Assembly (NCBI GenBank): GCA_039566865.1
Contig: CM076947.1
Coordinates: 3,355,501 to 3,419,500 of the forward strand
Direction: 5' to 3'
DNA length: 64,000 nt
From: Aurelia coerulea
Taxonomy: Eukaryota > Cnidaria > Scyphozoa > Semaeostomeae > Ulmaridae
In this document: positions 47,643-62,600 of the stretch, one piece after another
Position numbering within the stretch: the stretch's first letter is position 1
Layout of the letters: each line of letters starts with the position of its first letter
Position numbers and translations under genes: made by a program
The notes under the pieces: generated by a model
What the model was told of the DNA's origin: nothing
Database searches by the model: none
Seen by the model: the letters and a program-made list of their open reading frames with translations, nothing else

Positions 47643-50600
47643 TAAGAAACATTCATGGGACATTTTTTCAAGACCATTTTCTAAGATCATCTACTGTATT
47701 TTCTATGGAAAGTAAGAGGTAGGTGTAGCTTTTGCTAAAGTCGTTCTATGAATAGCTTCAATCAAATATTATTCTCTTCGACAGCCTACTTCTACATTAA
47801 ACACATTCATCAATAAGAAACATTAATGGGACATTTTTTCAATAATATTTTTCTAAAATCTATACCGTATTTTCTTAGGATAGGAAGTAGTAGATATGGA
47901 TTTCACTATTTGGTTTTGGCAGCTTTAATCATATATGATTCTCTTTGACTGATGCTTCTTCGGGAAACAATATTCATCAATAAGAAACATTAATGGGAAT
48001 TTTTTTCAATAACATTGTCTAATATCATCTAATGCATTTTCTTTGGATAGTAAGTATTAGATATAGCTTTCAATGCAGTCATTTCATAAATAGCTTAGAT
48101 TAAATATGATTAACTTCGACAGGCCTCCTCCTTCTACTTGAAAGAAGATTTATCAATAAGAAACATTAATGGGACATTTTTTCAAGACCATTTTCTAAGA
48201 TCATCTACTGTATTTTCTTTGAAAAGTAAGAGGTCGATTTGGCTTTTGCTAAATTCGCTCTATTAATTGCTTTAATCAAATATTATTCTCTTCGACTGCC
48301 TGCTTCTACATTAAACAGTTTCATCTATAAGAAAAATTAATGGGACATTTTTTCAATAATATTTTCAAATATCATCTAATGCATTTTCTTTGGATAGTAA
48401 GTAATAGATATAGCTTTCAATGCAGTCATTTTATAAAAAGCTTTGATTGAATATGATTAACTTCGACATGCCTCCTCCTTCTACTTGAAAGAAGATTTGT
48501 CATTAAGAAACATTAATGGGACATTTTTTCAATAATATTTTTCTAAAATCTATACCGTATTTTCTTAGGATAGGAAGTAGTAGATATGGATTTCACTATT
48601 TGGTTTTGGCAGCTTTAATCATATATGATTCTCTTTGACTGATGCTTCTTCGGGAAACAATATTCATCAATAAGAAACATTAATGGGAATTTTTTTCAAT
48701 AACATTTTCTAATATCATCTACTGTATTTTCTTTGGAAAGGAAGAGGTAGAGGTAGCTTTTGCTAATGTCGTTCTATGAATAGCTTTAATAAAATATTAT
48801 TCTCTTCGACTGATGCTTCTTCATGAAACAATATTCATCAATAAGAAACATTAATGGGACATTATCTCATTCATTTCCCTATATGTCATATTCAATGATT
48901 TATAAGGATAGTAAGAAGTAGATATAGCTTCCGGTGCAATTATTCTATGAAGAGCTTTAATTAAATATGATTTTCTTCGACTGACCTGCTTCTTCATGAA
49001 ACAATATCCATCAATAAGAAACATTAATGGGACATTTTTTCAAGACCATTTTCTAAGATCATCTACTGTATTTTCTTTGGAAAGTAAGAGGTAGATGTGT
49101 CTTTTGCTAAAGTCGCTCTAAGAAAAGCTTCAATCAAATATTATTCTCTTCGACTGCCTACTTCTACATTAAACAGATTCATCAATAAGAAACATTAATG
49201 GGACATTTTTTCAATAATATTTTCTAATATCATCTAATGCATTTTCTTTGGATAGTAAGTGTTAGATATAGCTTTCAATGCAGTCATTTTATAAATAGCT
49301 TTGATTGAATATGATTAACTTCGACAGGCCTCCTCCTTCTACTTGAAAGAAGATTTATCAATAAGAAACATTAATGGGACATTTTTTCAAGACCATTTTC
49401 TAAGATCATCTACTGTATTTTCTTTGAAAAGTAAGAGGTCGATTTGGCTTTTGCTAAATTCGCTCTATTAATTGCTTTAATCAAATATTATTCTCTTCGA
49501 CTGCCTGCTTCTACATTAAACAGTTTCATCTATAAGAAAAATTAATGGGACATTTTTTCAATAATATTTTCAAATATCATCTAATGCATTTTCTTTGGAT
49601 AGTAAGTAATAGATATAGCTTTCAATGCAGTCATTTTATAAAAAGCTTTGATTGAATATGATTAACTTCGACATGCCTCCTCCTTCTACTTGAAAGAAGA
49701 TTTGTCATTAAGAAACTTTAATGGGACATTTTTTCAAGACCATTTTCTAATATCATCTACAGTATTTTCTTAGGATATTAAGAAGTAGATATAGCTTTTG
49801 ATGCAGTAATTCTATAAATGGTTTTAAATAAATATGATTAACTTTGACAGGCCTCTTTCTACATGAAAGAGGATTCATGAATAAGAAACATTAATGGGAC
49901 ATTTTTTCAAAACATTTTCTAATATCATCTACTGTATTTTCTTTGGAAAGGAAGAGGTTGATGTAGCTTTTGCTAAAGTCGTTCTATGAATACCTTTAAT
50001 CAAATATTATTCTCTTCGACTGATGCTTCTTCATGAAACAATATTCATCAATAAGAAACATTAAGGGACATTTTTTCAAGACCCTTTTCTAAGATCATCT
50101 ACGGTATTTTCTTTGGAAAGTAAGTATTAGATATAGCTTTCAATGCAGTTATTTCATAAATAGCTTTGATTGAATATGATTAACTTCGACAGGCCTCCTC
50201 CTTCTACTTGAAAGAAGATTTATCAATAAGAAACATTAATGGGACATTTTTTCAAGACCATTTTCTAAGATCATCTACTGTATTTTCTTTGGAAAGTAAG
50301 AGGTAGGTGTAGCTTTTGCTAAAGTCGTTCTATGAATAGCTTTAATCAAATATTATTCTCTTCGACTGCCTGCTTCTACATTAAACAGATTCATCAATAA
50401 GAAACATTAATGGGACATTTTTTCAATAATATTTTTCTAAAATCTATACCGTATTTTCTTAGGATAGGAAGTAGTAGATATTGATTTCACTATTTGGTTT
50501 TCACAGCTTTTATCAAATATGATTCTCTTTGACTGATGCTTCTTCGTGAAACAATATTCATCAATAAGAAACATTTATGGGACATTATCTCATGCATTTC

Positions 50601-53600
50601 CCTATATGTCATATTCAATGATTTATAAGGATGATAAGAAGTAGATATAGCTTCCGTTGCAATCATTCTATGAATAGCTTTAATTCAACATGATTTTCTT
50701 CGACAGACCTGCTTCTTCATGAATCAATATCCATCAATAAGAAGCATTAATGGGACATTTTTTCAAGACCATTTTCTGAGATCATCTACTGTATTTTCTT
50801 TGGAAAGTAAGAGGTAGATGTGGCTTTTGCTAAAGTTGCTCTATGAATAGCTTCAATCAAATATTATTCTCTTCGACTGCCAGCTTCTACATTAAACAGA
50901 TTCATCAATAAGAAACATTTATGGGTTATTTTTTCAACAATATTTTTCTAAAATCTATACCGTATTTTCTAAGGATAGGAAGTAGTAGATATGGATTTCA
51001 CTATTTGGTTTTGGCAGCTTTAATCATATATGATTCTCTTTGACTGATGCTTCTTCGCGAAACAATATTCATCAATAAGAAACATTAATGGGACATTTTT
51101 TCAAGACCATTTTCTAAGATCATCTACTGTATTTTCTTAGGATATTAAGAAGTAGATATAGCTTTTGATGCAGTAATTCTATAAATGGTTTTAAATAATT
51201 ATGATTAACTTCGACAGGCCTCTTTCTACACGAAAGAGGAGTCGTTAATAAGAAACATTAATGGGACATTTTTTCAAAACATTTTCTAATATCATCTACT
51301 GTATTTTCTTTGGAAAGGAAGAGGTAGATGTAGCTTTTGCTAAAGTCGTTCTATGAATAGCTTTAATCAAATATTATTCTCTTCGACTGATGCTTCTTCA
51401 TGAAACAATATTCATCAATAAGAAACATTAAGGGACATTTTTTCAAGACCATTTTCTAAGATCATCTACTGTATTTTCTTTGGAAAATAAGAGGTAGATG
51501 TGGCTTTTGCTAAATTCGCTCTATTAGTAGCTTTAATCAAATATTATTCTCTTCGACTGCCTGCTTCTACATTAAACAGATTCATCAATAAGAAAAGTTA
51601 ATGGGACATTTTTTCAATAATATTTTCTAATATCATCTAATGCATTTTCTTTGGATAGTAAGTAATAGATATAGCTTTCAATGCAGTCATTTTATAAATA
51701 GCTTTGATTGAATATGATTAACTTCGACAGGCCTCCTCCTTCTACTTGAAAGAAGATTTATCAATAAGAAACATTAATGGGACATTTTTCACTAACATTT
51801 TCTAATATCATCTACTGTATTTTCTTTGGAAAGTAAGAGTTAGATGTGTCTTTTGCTAAAGTCGCTCTATGAATAGCTTTAATCAAATATTATTCTCTTC
51901 GACTGCCTGCTTCTACATTAAACAGATTCATCAATAAGAAACATCAATGGGACATTTTTTCAATAATATTTTTCTAAAATCTATACCGTATTTTCTTAGG
52001 ATAGGAAGTAGTAGATATGGATTTCACTATTTGGTTTTGGCAGCTTTAATCATATATGATTCTCTTTGACTGATGCTTCTTCGGGAAACAATATTCAACA
52101 ATAAGAAACATTAATGGGAATTTTTTTCAATAACATTTTCTAATATCATCTAATGCATTTTCTTTGGATAGTAAGTATTAGATATAGCTTTCAATGCAAT
52201 CATTTTATAAATAGCTTAGATTAAATATGATTAACTTCGACAGGCCTCCTCCTTCTACTTGAAAGAAGATTCATCAATAAGAAACATTAATGGGACATTT
52301 TTTCAAGACCATTTTCTAAGATCATCTACAGTATTTTTTTAGGATATTAAGCAGTAGATATAGCTTTTGATGCAGTCATTCTATAAATGGTTTTAAATAA
52401 ATATGATTAACTTCGACAGGCCTCTTTCTACATGAAAGAGGATTCATTAATAAGAAACATTAATGGGACATTTTTTCAAAACATTTTCTAATATCATCTA
52501 CTGTATTTTCTTTGGAAAGGAAGAGGTAGATGTAGCTTTTGCTGAAGTCGTTCTATGAATAGCTTTAATCATATATTATTCTCTTCGACTGATGCTTCTT
52601 CATGAAACAATATTCATCAATAAGAAACATTAAGGGACATTTTTTCAAGACCATTTTCTAAGATCATCTACTGTATTTTCTTTGGAAAGTAAGAGGTAGA
52701 TGTGGCTTTTGCTAAAGTCGCTCTATGAATAGCTTTAATCAAATATTATTCTCTTCGACTGCCTGCTTCTACATTAAACAGATTCATCAATAAGAAACAT
52801 TAATGGGACATTTTTTCAAAACATTTTCTAATATCATCTACTGTATTTTCTTTGGAAAGGAAGAGGTAGATGTAGCTTTTGCTAAAGTCGTTATATGAAT
52901 AGCTTTAATCAAATATTATTCTCTTCGACTGATGCTTCTTCATGAAACAATATTCATCAATAAGAAACATTAATGGGACATTATCTCATTCATTTCCCTA
53001 TATGTCATATTCAATGATTTATAAGGATAGTAAGAAGTAGATATAGCTTCCGGTGCAATCATTCTATGAATAGCTTTAATTAAATATGATTTTCTTCGAC
53101 TGACCTGCTTCTTCATGAAACAATATCCATCAATAAGAAACATTAATGGGACATTTTTTCAAGACCATTTTCTAAGATCATCTACTGTATTTTCTTTGGA
53201 AAGTAAGAGGTAGATGTAGCTTTTGCTAAAGTCGCTCTATGAATAGCTTTAATCAAATATTATTCTCTTCGACTGCCTGCTTCTACATTAAACAGATTCA
53301 TCAATAAGAAACATTAATGGGACATTTTTCAATAATACTTTCTAATATCATCTAATGCATTTTCTTTGGAAAGTAAGAGGTAGATGTGGCTTTTGCTAAA
53401 GTCGCTCTATGAATAGCTTTAATCAAATATTATTCTCTTCGACTGATGCTTCTTCATGAAACAATATTCATCAATAAGAAACATTAATGGGACATTATCT
53501 CATTCATTTCCCTATATGTCATATTCAATGATTTATAAGGATAGTAAGAAGTAGATATAGCTTCCGGTGCAATCATTCTATGAATAGCTTTAATTAAACA

Positions 53601-56600
53601 TGATTTTCTTCGACTGACCTGCTTCTTCATGAAACAATATCCATCAATAAGAAACATTAATGGGACATTTTTTCAAGACCATTTTCTAAAGTCATCTACT
53701 GTATTTTCTTTGGAAAGTAAGAGGTAGATGTGGCTTTTGCTAAAGTCGCTCTATGAATAGCTTTAATCAAATATTATTCTCTTCGACTGCCTACTTCTAC
53801 ATTAAACAGATTCATCAATAAGAAACATTAATTGGACATTTTTTCAGTAACATTTTCTAATATCATCTACTGTATTTTCTTTGGAAAGTAAGAGTTAGAT
53901 GTGTCTTTTGCTAAAGTCGCTCTAAGAATAGCTTCAATCAAATATTATTCTCTTCGACTGCCTACTTCTACATTAAACAGATTCATCAATAAGAAACATT
54001 AATTGGACATTTTTTCAATAACATTTTCTAATATCATCTAATGCATTTTCTTTGGATAGTAAGTATTAGATATAGCTTTCAATGCAGTTATTTCATAAAT
54101 AGCTTTGATTGAATATGATTAACTTCGACAGGCCTCCTCCTTCTACTTGAAAGAAGATTTATCAATAAGAAACATTAATGGGACATTTTTTCAAGACCAT
54201 TTTCTAAGATCATCTACTGTATTTTCTTTGGAAAGTAAGAGGTAGATTTAGCTTTTGCTAAAGTCGCTCTATGAATAGCTTTAATCAAATATTATTCTCT
54301 TCGACTGCCTGCATCTACATTTAACAGATTCATCAATAAGAAACATTAATGGGAAATGTTTTTAATAATATTTTCTAATATCATCTAATGCATTTTCTTT
54401 GGATAGTAAGTATTAGATATAGCTTTCAATGCAGTCATTTTATAAATAGCTTTGATTGAATATGATTAACTTCGACAGGCCTCCTCCTTCTACTTGAAAG
54501 AAGATTTATCAATAAGAAACATTAATGGGACATTTTTTCAAGACCATTTTCTAAGATCATCTACTGTATTTTCTTTGGAAAGTAAGAGGTAGATGTAGCT
54601 TTTGCTAAAGTCGTTCTATGAATAGCTTCAATCAAATATTATTCTCTTCGACTGCCTACTTCTACATTAAACAGATTCATCAATAAGAAACATTAATTGG
54701 ACATTTTTTCAATAACATTTTCTAATATCATCTAATGCATTTTCTTTGGATAGTAAGTATTAGATATAGCTTTCAATGCAGTTATTTCATAAATAGCTTT
54801 GATTGAATATGATTAACTTCGACAGGCCTCCTCCTTCTACTTGAAAGAAGATTTATCAATAAGAAACATTAATGGGACATTTTTTCAAGACCATTTTCTA
54901 CGATCATCCACTGTATTTTCTTTGGAAAGTAAGAGGTAGATGTAGCTTTTGCTAAAGTCGTTCTATGAATAGCTTCAATCAAATATTATTCTCTTCGACT
55001 GCCTGCTTCTACATTAAACAGATTCATCAATAAGAATCATTAATGGGACATTTTTTCAATAATATATTTCTAAAATCTATACCGTATTTTCTTAGGATAG
55101 GAAGTAGTAGATATGGATTTCACTCTTTGGTTTTGGCAGCTTTAATCATATATGATTCTCTTTGACTGATGCTTCTTCGGGAAACAATATTCATCAATAA
55201 GAAACATTAATGGGAATTTTTTTCAATAACATTTTCTAATATCATCTAATGCATTTTCTTTGGATGGTAAGTATTAGATATAGCTTTCAATGCAGTCATT
55301 TCATAAATAGCTTAGATTACATATGATTAATTTCGACAGGCCTCCTCCTTCTACTTGAAAGAAGATTTATCAATAAGAAACATTAATGGGACATTTTTTC
55401 AAGACCATTTTCTAAGATCATCTACTGTATTTTCTTAGGATATTAAGAAGTAGATAGGACTTTTTGATGCAGTCATTCTATAAATAGCTTTAATTAAATA
55501 TGATTTTTTTCGACTGACCTGCTTCTTCATGAAACAATATCCATCAATAAGAAACATTAATGGGACATTTTTTCAAGACCATTTTCTAAGATCATCTACT
55601 GTATTTTCTTTGGAAAGTAAGAGGTAGATGTGGCTTTTGCTAAAGTCGCTCTATGAATAGCTTTAATCAAATATTATTCTCTTCGACTGCCTGCTTCTAC
55701 ATTAAACAGATTCATCAATAAGAAACATTAATGGGACATTTCAATAATATTTTCTAATATCATCTAATGCATTTTCTTTGGATAGTAAGTATTAGATATA
55801 GCTTTCAATGCAGTCATTTTATAAATAGCTTTGATTGAATATGATTAACTTCGACAGGCCTCCTCCTTCTACTTGAAAGAAGATTTATCAATAAGAAACA
55901 TTAATGGGACATTTTTTCAAGACCATTTTCTAAGATCATCTACTGTATTTTCTTTGGAAAGTAAGAGATAGGTGTAGCTTTTGCTAAAGTCGTTCTATGA
56001 ATAGCTTTAATCAAATATTATTCTCTTTGACTGCCTGCTTCTACATAAATCAGATTCATCAATAAGAAACATTAATGGGACATTTTTTCAATAACATTTT
56101 CTAATATCATCTAATGCATTTTCTTTGGATAGTAAGTATTAGATATAGCTTTCAATGCAGTTATTTCATAAATAGCTTTGATTGAATATGATTAACTTCG
56201 ACAGGCCTCCTCCTTCTACTTGAAAGAAGATTTATCAATAAGAAACATTAATGGGACATTTTTTCAAGACCATTTTCTAAGATCATCTACTGTATTTTCT
56301 TTGGAAAGTAAGAGGTAGATGTAGCTTTTGCTAAAGTCGTTCTATGAATAGCTTTAATCAAATATTATTCTCTTCGACTGATGCTTCTACATAAAACAGA
56401 TTCATCGATAAGAAACATTAATGGGAAATTTTTTTAATAATATTTTCTAATATCATCTAATGCATTTTCTTTGGATAGTAAGTATTAGATATAGCTTTCA
56501 ATGCAGTCAAATTATAAATAGCTTTGACTGAATATGATTAACTTCGACAGGCCTCCTCCTTCTACTTGAAAGAAGATTTATCAATAAGAAACATTCATGG

Positions 56601-59600
56601 GACATTTTTTCAAGACCATTTTCTAAGATCATCTACTGTATTTTCTTTGGAAAGTAAGAGGTAGATGTGGCTTTTGCTAAAGTCGCTCTATGAATAGCTT
56701 TAATCAAATATTATTCTCTTCGACTGACCTGCTTCTTCATGAAGCAATATCCATCAATAAGAAACATTAATGGGACATTTTTTCAAGACCATTTTCTAAG
56801 ATCATCTACTGTATTTTCTTTGGAAAGTAAGAGGTAGATGTGGCTTTTGCTAAATTCGCTCTATTAATAGCTTTAATCAAATATTATTCTCTTCGACTGC
56901 CTGCTTCTACATTAAACAGATTCATCAATAAGAAAAATTAATGGGACATTTTTTCAATAATATTTTCTAATATCATCTAATGCATTTTCTTTGGATTGTA
57001 AGTAATAGATATAGCTTTCAATGCAGTCATTTCATAAATAGCTTAGATTAAATATGATTAACTTCGACAGGCCTCCTCCTTCTACTTGAAAGAAGATTTA
57101 TCAATAAGAAACATTAATGGGACATTTTTCACTAACATTTTCTAATATCATCTACTGTATTTTCTTTGGAAAGTAAGAGGTAGATGTGGCTTTTGCTAAA
57201 GTCGCTCTATGAATAGCTTCAATCAAATATTATTCTCTTCGACTGCCTACTTCTACATTAAACAGATTCATCAATAAGAAACATTAATGGGACATTTTTT
57301 CAATATTATTTTTTTTAATCTATACCGTATTTTCTTAGGATAGGAAGTAGTAGATATGGATTTCACTATTTGGTTTTGGCAGCTTTAATCATATATGATT
57401 CTCTTTGACTGATGCTTCTTCGGGAAACAATATTCATCAATAAGAAACATTAATGGGACATTTTTTCAATAACATTTTCTAATATCATCTAATGCATTTT
57501 CTTTGGATAGTAAGTATTAGATATAGCTTTCAATGCAGTCATTTCATAAATAGCTTAGATTAAATATTATTAACTTCGACAGGCCTCCTCCTTCTACTTG
57601 AAAGAAGATTTATCAATAAGAAACATTAATGGGACATTTTTCACTAACATTTTCTAATATCTTCTACTGTATTTCCTTTGGAAAGTAAGAGTTAGATGTG
57701 GCTTTTGCTAAAGTCGCTCTATGAATAGCTTTAATCAAATATTATTCTCTTCGACTGCCTGCTTCTACATTAAACAGATTCATCAATAAGAAACATTAAT
57801 GGGACATTTTTTCAATATTATTTTTTCTAATCTATACCGTATTTTCTTAGGACAGGAAGTAGTAGATATGGATTTCACTATTTGGTTTTGGCAGCTTTAA
57901 TCATATATGATTCTCTTTGACTGATGCTTCTTCGGGAAACAATATTCATCAATAAGAAACATTAATGGGACATTTTTTCAATAACATTTTCTAATATCAT
58001 CTAATGCATTTTCTTGGGATAGTAAGTATTAGATATAGCTTTCAATGCAGTCATTTCATAAATAGCTTAGATTAAATATGATTAACTTCGACAGGCCTCC
58101 TCCTTCTACTTGAAAGAAGATTTATCAATAAGAAACATTAATGGGACATTTTTTCAAGACCATTTTCTAAGATCATCTACTGTATTTTCTTTGGAAAGTA
58201 AGAGGTAGATGTAGCTTTTGCTAAAGTCGCTCTATGAATAGCTTTAATCAAATATTATTCTCTTCAACTGCCTGCTTCTACATTAAACAGATTCATCAAT
58301 AAGAAACATTAATGGGACATTTTTTCAATAATATTTTCTAATATCATCTAATGCATTTTCTTTGGATAGTAAGTATTAGATATAGCTTTCAATGCAGTTA
58401 TTTCATAAATAGCTTTGATTGATAATGATTAACTTCGACAGGCCTCCTCCTTCTACTTGAAAGAAGATTTATCAATAAGAAACATTAATGGGACATTTTT
58501 TCAAGACCATTTTCTAAGATCATCTACTGTATTTTCTTTGGAAAGTAAGAGGTAGATGTAGCTTTTGCTAAAGTCGTTCTATGAATAGCTTTAATCAAAT
58601 ATTATTCTCTTCGACTGCCTGCTTCTACATTAAACAGATTCATCAATAAGAAACATTAATGGGACATTTTTTCAATAATATTTTTCTAAAATCTATACCG
58701 TATTTTCTTAGGATAGGAAGGAGTAGATATGGATTTCACTATTTGGTTTTGACAGCTTTAATCAAATATTATTCTCTTTCACTGATGCTTCTTTCTGAAA
58801 CAATATTCATCAATAAGAAACATTAATGGGACATTATCTCATGCATTTCCCTATATGTCATATTCAATGATTTATAAGGATAGTAAGAAGTAGATATAGC
58901 TTCCGCTGCAATCATTCTATAAATAGTTTTAATTAAACATGATTTTCTTCGACTGACCTGCTTCTTCATGAAACAATATCCATCAATAAGAAACATTAAT
59001 GGGACATTTTTTCAAGACCATTTTCTAAGATCATCTACTGTATTTTCTTTGGAAAGTAAGAGGTAGATGTGGCTTTTGCTAAAGTCGCTCTATGAATAGA
59101 TTTAATCAAATATTATTCTCTTCGACTGCCTGCTTCTACATTAAACAGATTCATAAATAAGAAACATTAATGGGACATTTTTTCAATATTATTTTTTTTA
59201 AATCTATACCGTATTTTCTTAGGATAGGAAGTAGTAGATATGGATTTCACTATTTGGTTTTGGCAGCTTTAATCATATATGATTCTCTTTGACTGATGCT
59301 TCTTCGGGAAACAATATTCATCAATAAGAAACATTAATGGGACATTTTTTCAAGACCATTTTCTAAGATCATCTACTGTATTTTCTTAGGATATTAAGAA
59401 GTAGATATAGCTTTTGATGCAGTAATTCTATAAATGGTTTTAAATAAATATGATTAACTTCGACAGGCCTCTTTCTACATGAAAGAGGATTCATTAATAA
59501 GAAACATTAATGGGACATTTTTCAAACCATTTTCTAAGATCATCTACTGTATTTTCTTTGGAAAGTAAGAGGTAGATGTGGCTTTTGCTAAATTCGCTCT

Positions 59601-62600
59601 ATTAATAGCTTTAATCAAATATTATTCTCTTCGACTGCCTGCTTCTACATTTAACAGATTCATCAATAAGAAAAATTAATGGGACATTTTTTCAATAATA
59701 TTTTATAATATCATCTAATGCATTTTCTTTGGATAGTAAGTAATAGATATAGCTTTCAATTCAGTCATTTTATAAATAGCTTCGATTGAATATGATTCAC
59801 TTCGACAGGCCTCCTCCTTCTACTTGAAAGAAGATTTATCAATAAGAAACATTAATGGGACATTTTTTCAAGACCATTTTCTAATATCATCCACTGTATT
59901 TTCTTTGGAAAGTAAGAGGTAGATGTAGCTTTTGCTAAAGTCGTTCTATGAATAGCTTTAATCAAATATTATTCTCTTCGACTGCCTGCTTCTACATTAA
60001 ACAGATTCATCAATAAGAAACATTAATGGGACATTTTTTCAATAATATTTTTCTAAAATCTATACCGTATTTTCTTAGGATAGGAAGTAGTAGATATGGA
60101 TTTCACTATTTGGTTTTGGCAGCTTTAATCATATATGATTCTCTTTGACTGATGCTTCTTCGGGAAACAATATTCATCAATAAGAAACATTAATGGGACA
60201 TTTTTTCAATAACATTTTCTAATATCATCTAATGCATTTTCTTTGGATACTAAGTATTAGATATAGCTTTCAATGCAGTCATTTCATAAATAGCTTAGAT
60301 TAAATATGATTAACTTCGACAGGCCTCCTCCTTCTACTTGAAAGAAGATTTATCAATAAGAAACATTAATGGGACATTTTTTCAAGACCATTTTCTAAGA
60401 TCATCTACTGTATTTTCTTTGGAAAGTAAGAGGTAGATGTAGCTTTTGCTAAAGTCGCTCTATGAATAGCTTTAATCAAATATTATTCTCTTCGACTGAT
60501 GCTTCTACATTAAACAGATTCATCAATAAGAAACATTAATGGGAAATTTTTTTAATAATATTTTCTAATATCATCTAATGCATTTTCTTTGGATAGTAAG
60601 TATTAGATATAGCTTTCAATGCAGTTATTTCATAAATAGCTTTGATTGATTATGATTAACTTCGACAGGCCTCCTCCTTCTACTTGAAAGAAGATTTATC
60701 AGTAAGAAACATTAATGGGACATTTTTTCAAGACCATTTTCTAAGATCATCTATTGTATTTTCTTTGGAAAGTAAGAGCTAGGTGTAGCTTTTGCTAAAG
60801 TCGTTCTATGAATAGCTTTAATCAAATATTATTCTCTTCGACTGCCTGCTTCTACATTAAACAGATTCATCAATAAGAAACATTGATGGGACATTTTTTC
60901 AATAATATTTTTCTAAAATCTATACCGTATTTTCTTAGGATAGGAAGGAGTAGATATGGATTTCACTATTTGGTTTTGACAGCTTTAATCAAATATTATT
61001 CTCTTTCACTGATGCTTCTTTCTGAAACAATATTCATCAATAAGAAACATTAATGGGACATTATCTCATGCATTTCCCTATATGTCATATTCAATGATTT
61101 ATAAGGATAGTAAGAAGTAGATATAGCTTCCGCAGCAATCATTCTATAAATAGTTTTAATTAAACATGATTTTCTTCGACTGACCTGCTTCTTCATGAAA
61201 CAATATCCATCAATAAGAAACATTAATGGGACATTTTTTCAAGACCATTTTCTAAGATCATCTACTGTATTTTCTTTGGAAAGTAAGAGGTAGATGTGGC
61301 TTTTGCTAAAGTCGCTCTATGAATAGATTTAATCAAATATTATTCTCTTCGACTGCCTGCTTCTACATTAAACAGATTCATCAATAAGAAACATTAATGG
61401 GACATTTTTTCAATATTATTTTTTTTAAATCTATACCGTATTTTCTTAGGATAGGAAGTAGTAGATATGGATTTCACTATTTGGTTTTGGCAGCTTTAAT
61501 CATATATGATTCTCTTTGACTGATGCTTCTTCGGGAAACAATATTCATCAATAAGAAACATTAATGGGACATTTTTTCAAGACCATTTTCTAAGATCATC
61601 TACTGTATTTTCTTAGGATATTAAGAAGTAGATATAGCTTTTGATGCAGTAATTCTATAAATGGTTTTAAATAAATATGATTCTCTTCGACTGATGCTTC
61701 TTCATGAAACAATATTCATCAATAAAACATAAAGGGACATTTTTTCAAGACCATTTTCTAAGATCATCTACTGTATTTTCTTAGGATATTAAGAAGTAGA
61801 TATAGCTTCCGGTGCAATCATTCTATGAATAGCTTTAATTGAATGTGATTTTCTTCGACTGACCTGCTTCTTCATGAAACAATATCCATCAATAAGAAAC
61901 ATTAATGGGACATTTTTTCAAGACCATTTTCTAAGATCATCTACTGTATTTTCTTTGGAAAGTAAGAGGTAGATGTGGCTTTTGCTAAATTCGCTCTATT
62001 AATAGCTTTAATCAAATATTATTCTCTTCGACTGCCTGCTTCTACATTAAACAGATTCATCAATAAGAAAAATTATTGTGACATTTTTTCAATAATATTT
62101 TCTTATATCATCTAATGCATTTTCTTTGGATAGTAAGTAATAGATATAGCTTTCAATGCACTCATTTTATAAATAGCTTTGATTGAATATGATTAACTTC
62201 GACAGGCCTCCTCCTTCTACTTGAAAGAAGATTTAGCAATAAGAAACATTAATGGGACATTTTTTCAAGACCATTTTCTAAGATCATCTACTGTATTTTC
62301 TTTGGAAAGTAAGAGGTAGATGTGGCTTTTGCTAAATTCGTTCTATTAATAGCTTTAATCAAATATTATTCTCTTCGACTGCCTGCTTCTACATTAAACA
62401 GATTCATCAATAAGAAACATTAATGGGACATTTTTTCAATAATATTTTTCCAAAATCTATACCGTATTTTCTTAGGATAGGAAGGAGTAGATATGGATTT
62501 CATTATTTGGTTTTGACAGCTTTAATCAAATATGATTCTCTTTGACTGATGCTTCTTCGTGAAACAATATTCATCAATAAGAAACATTAATGGGACATTA

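Noticed and set aside
62530..62570. Hammerhead-ribozyme-like CTGATG ... GAAA in satellite monomers (actgatgcttcttcgggaaac and relatives)
   Set aside because: Satellites can encode hammerheads, but the invariant A after CTGATG is a C here, stem II is at best three weak pairs, and no stem I/III or cleavage triplet can be laid out in the flanks.
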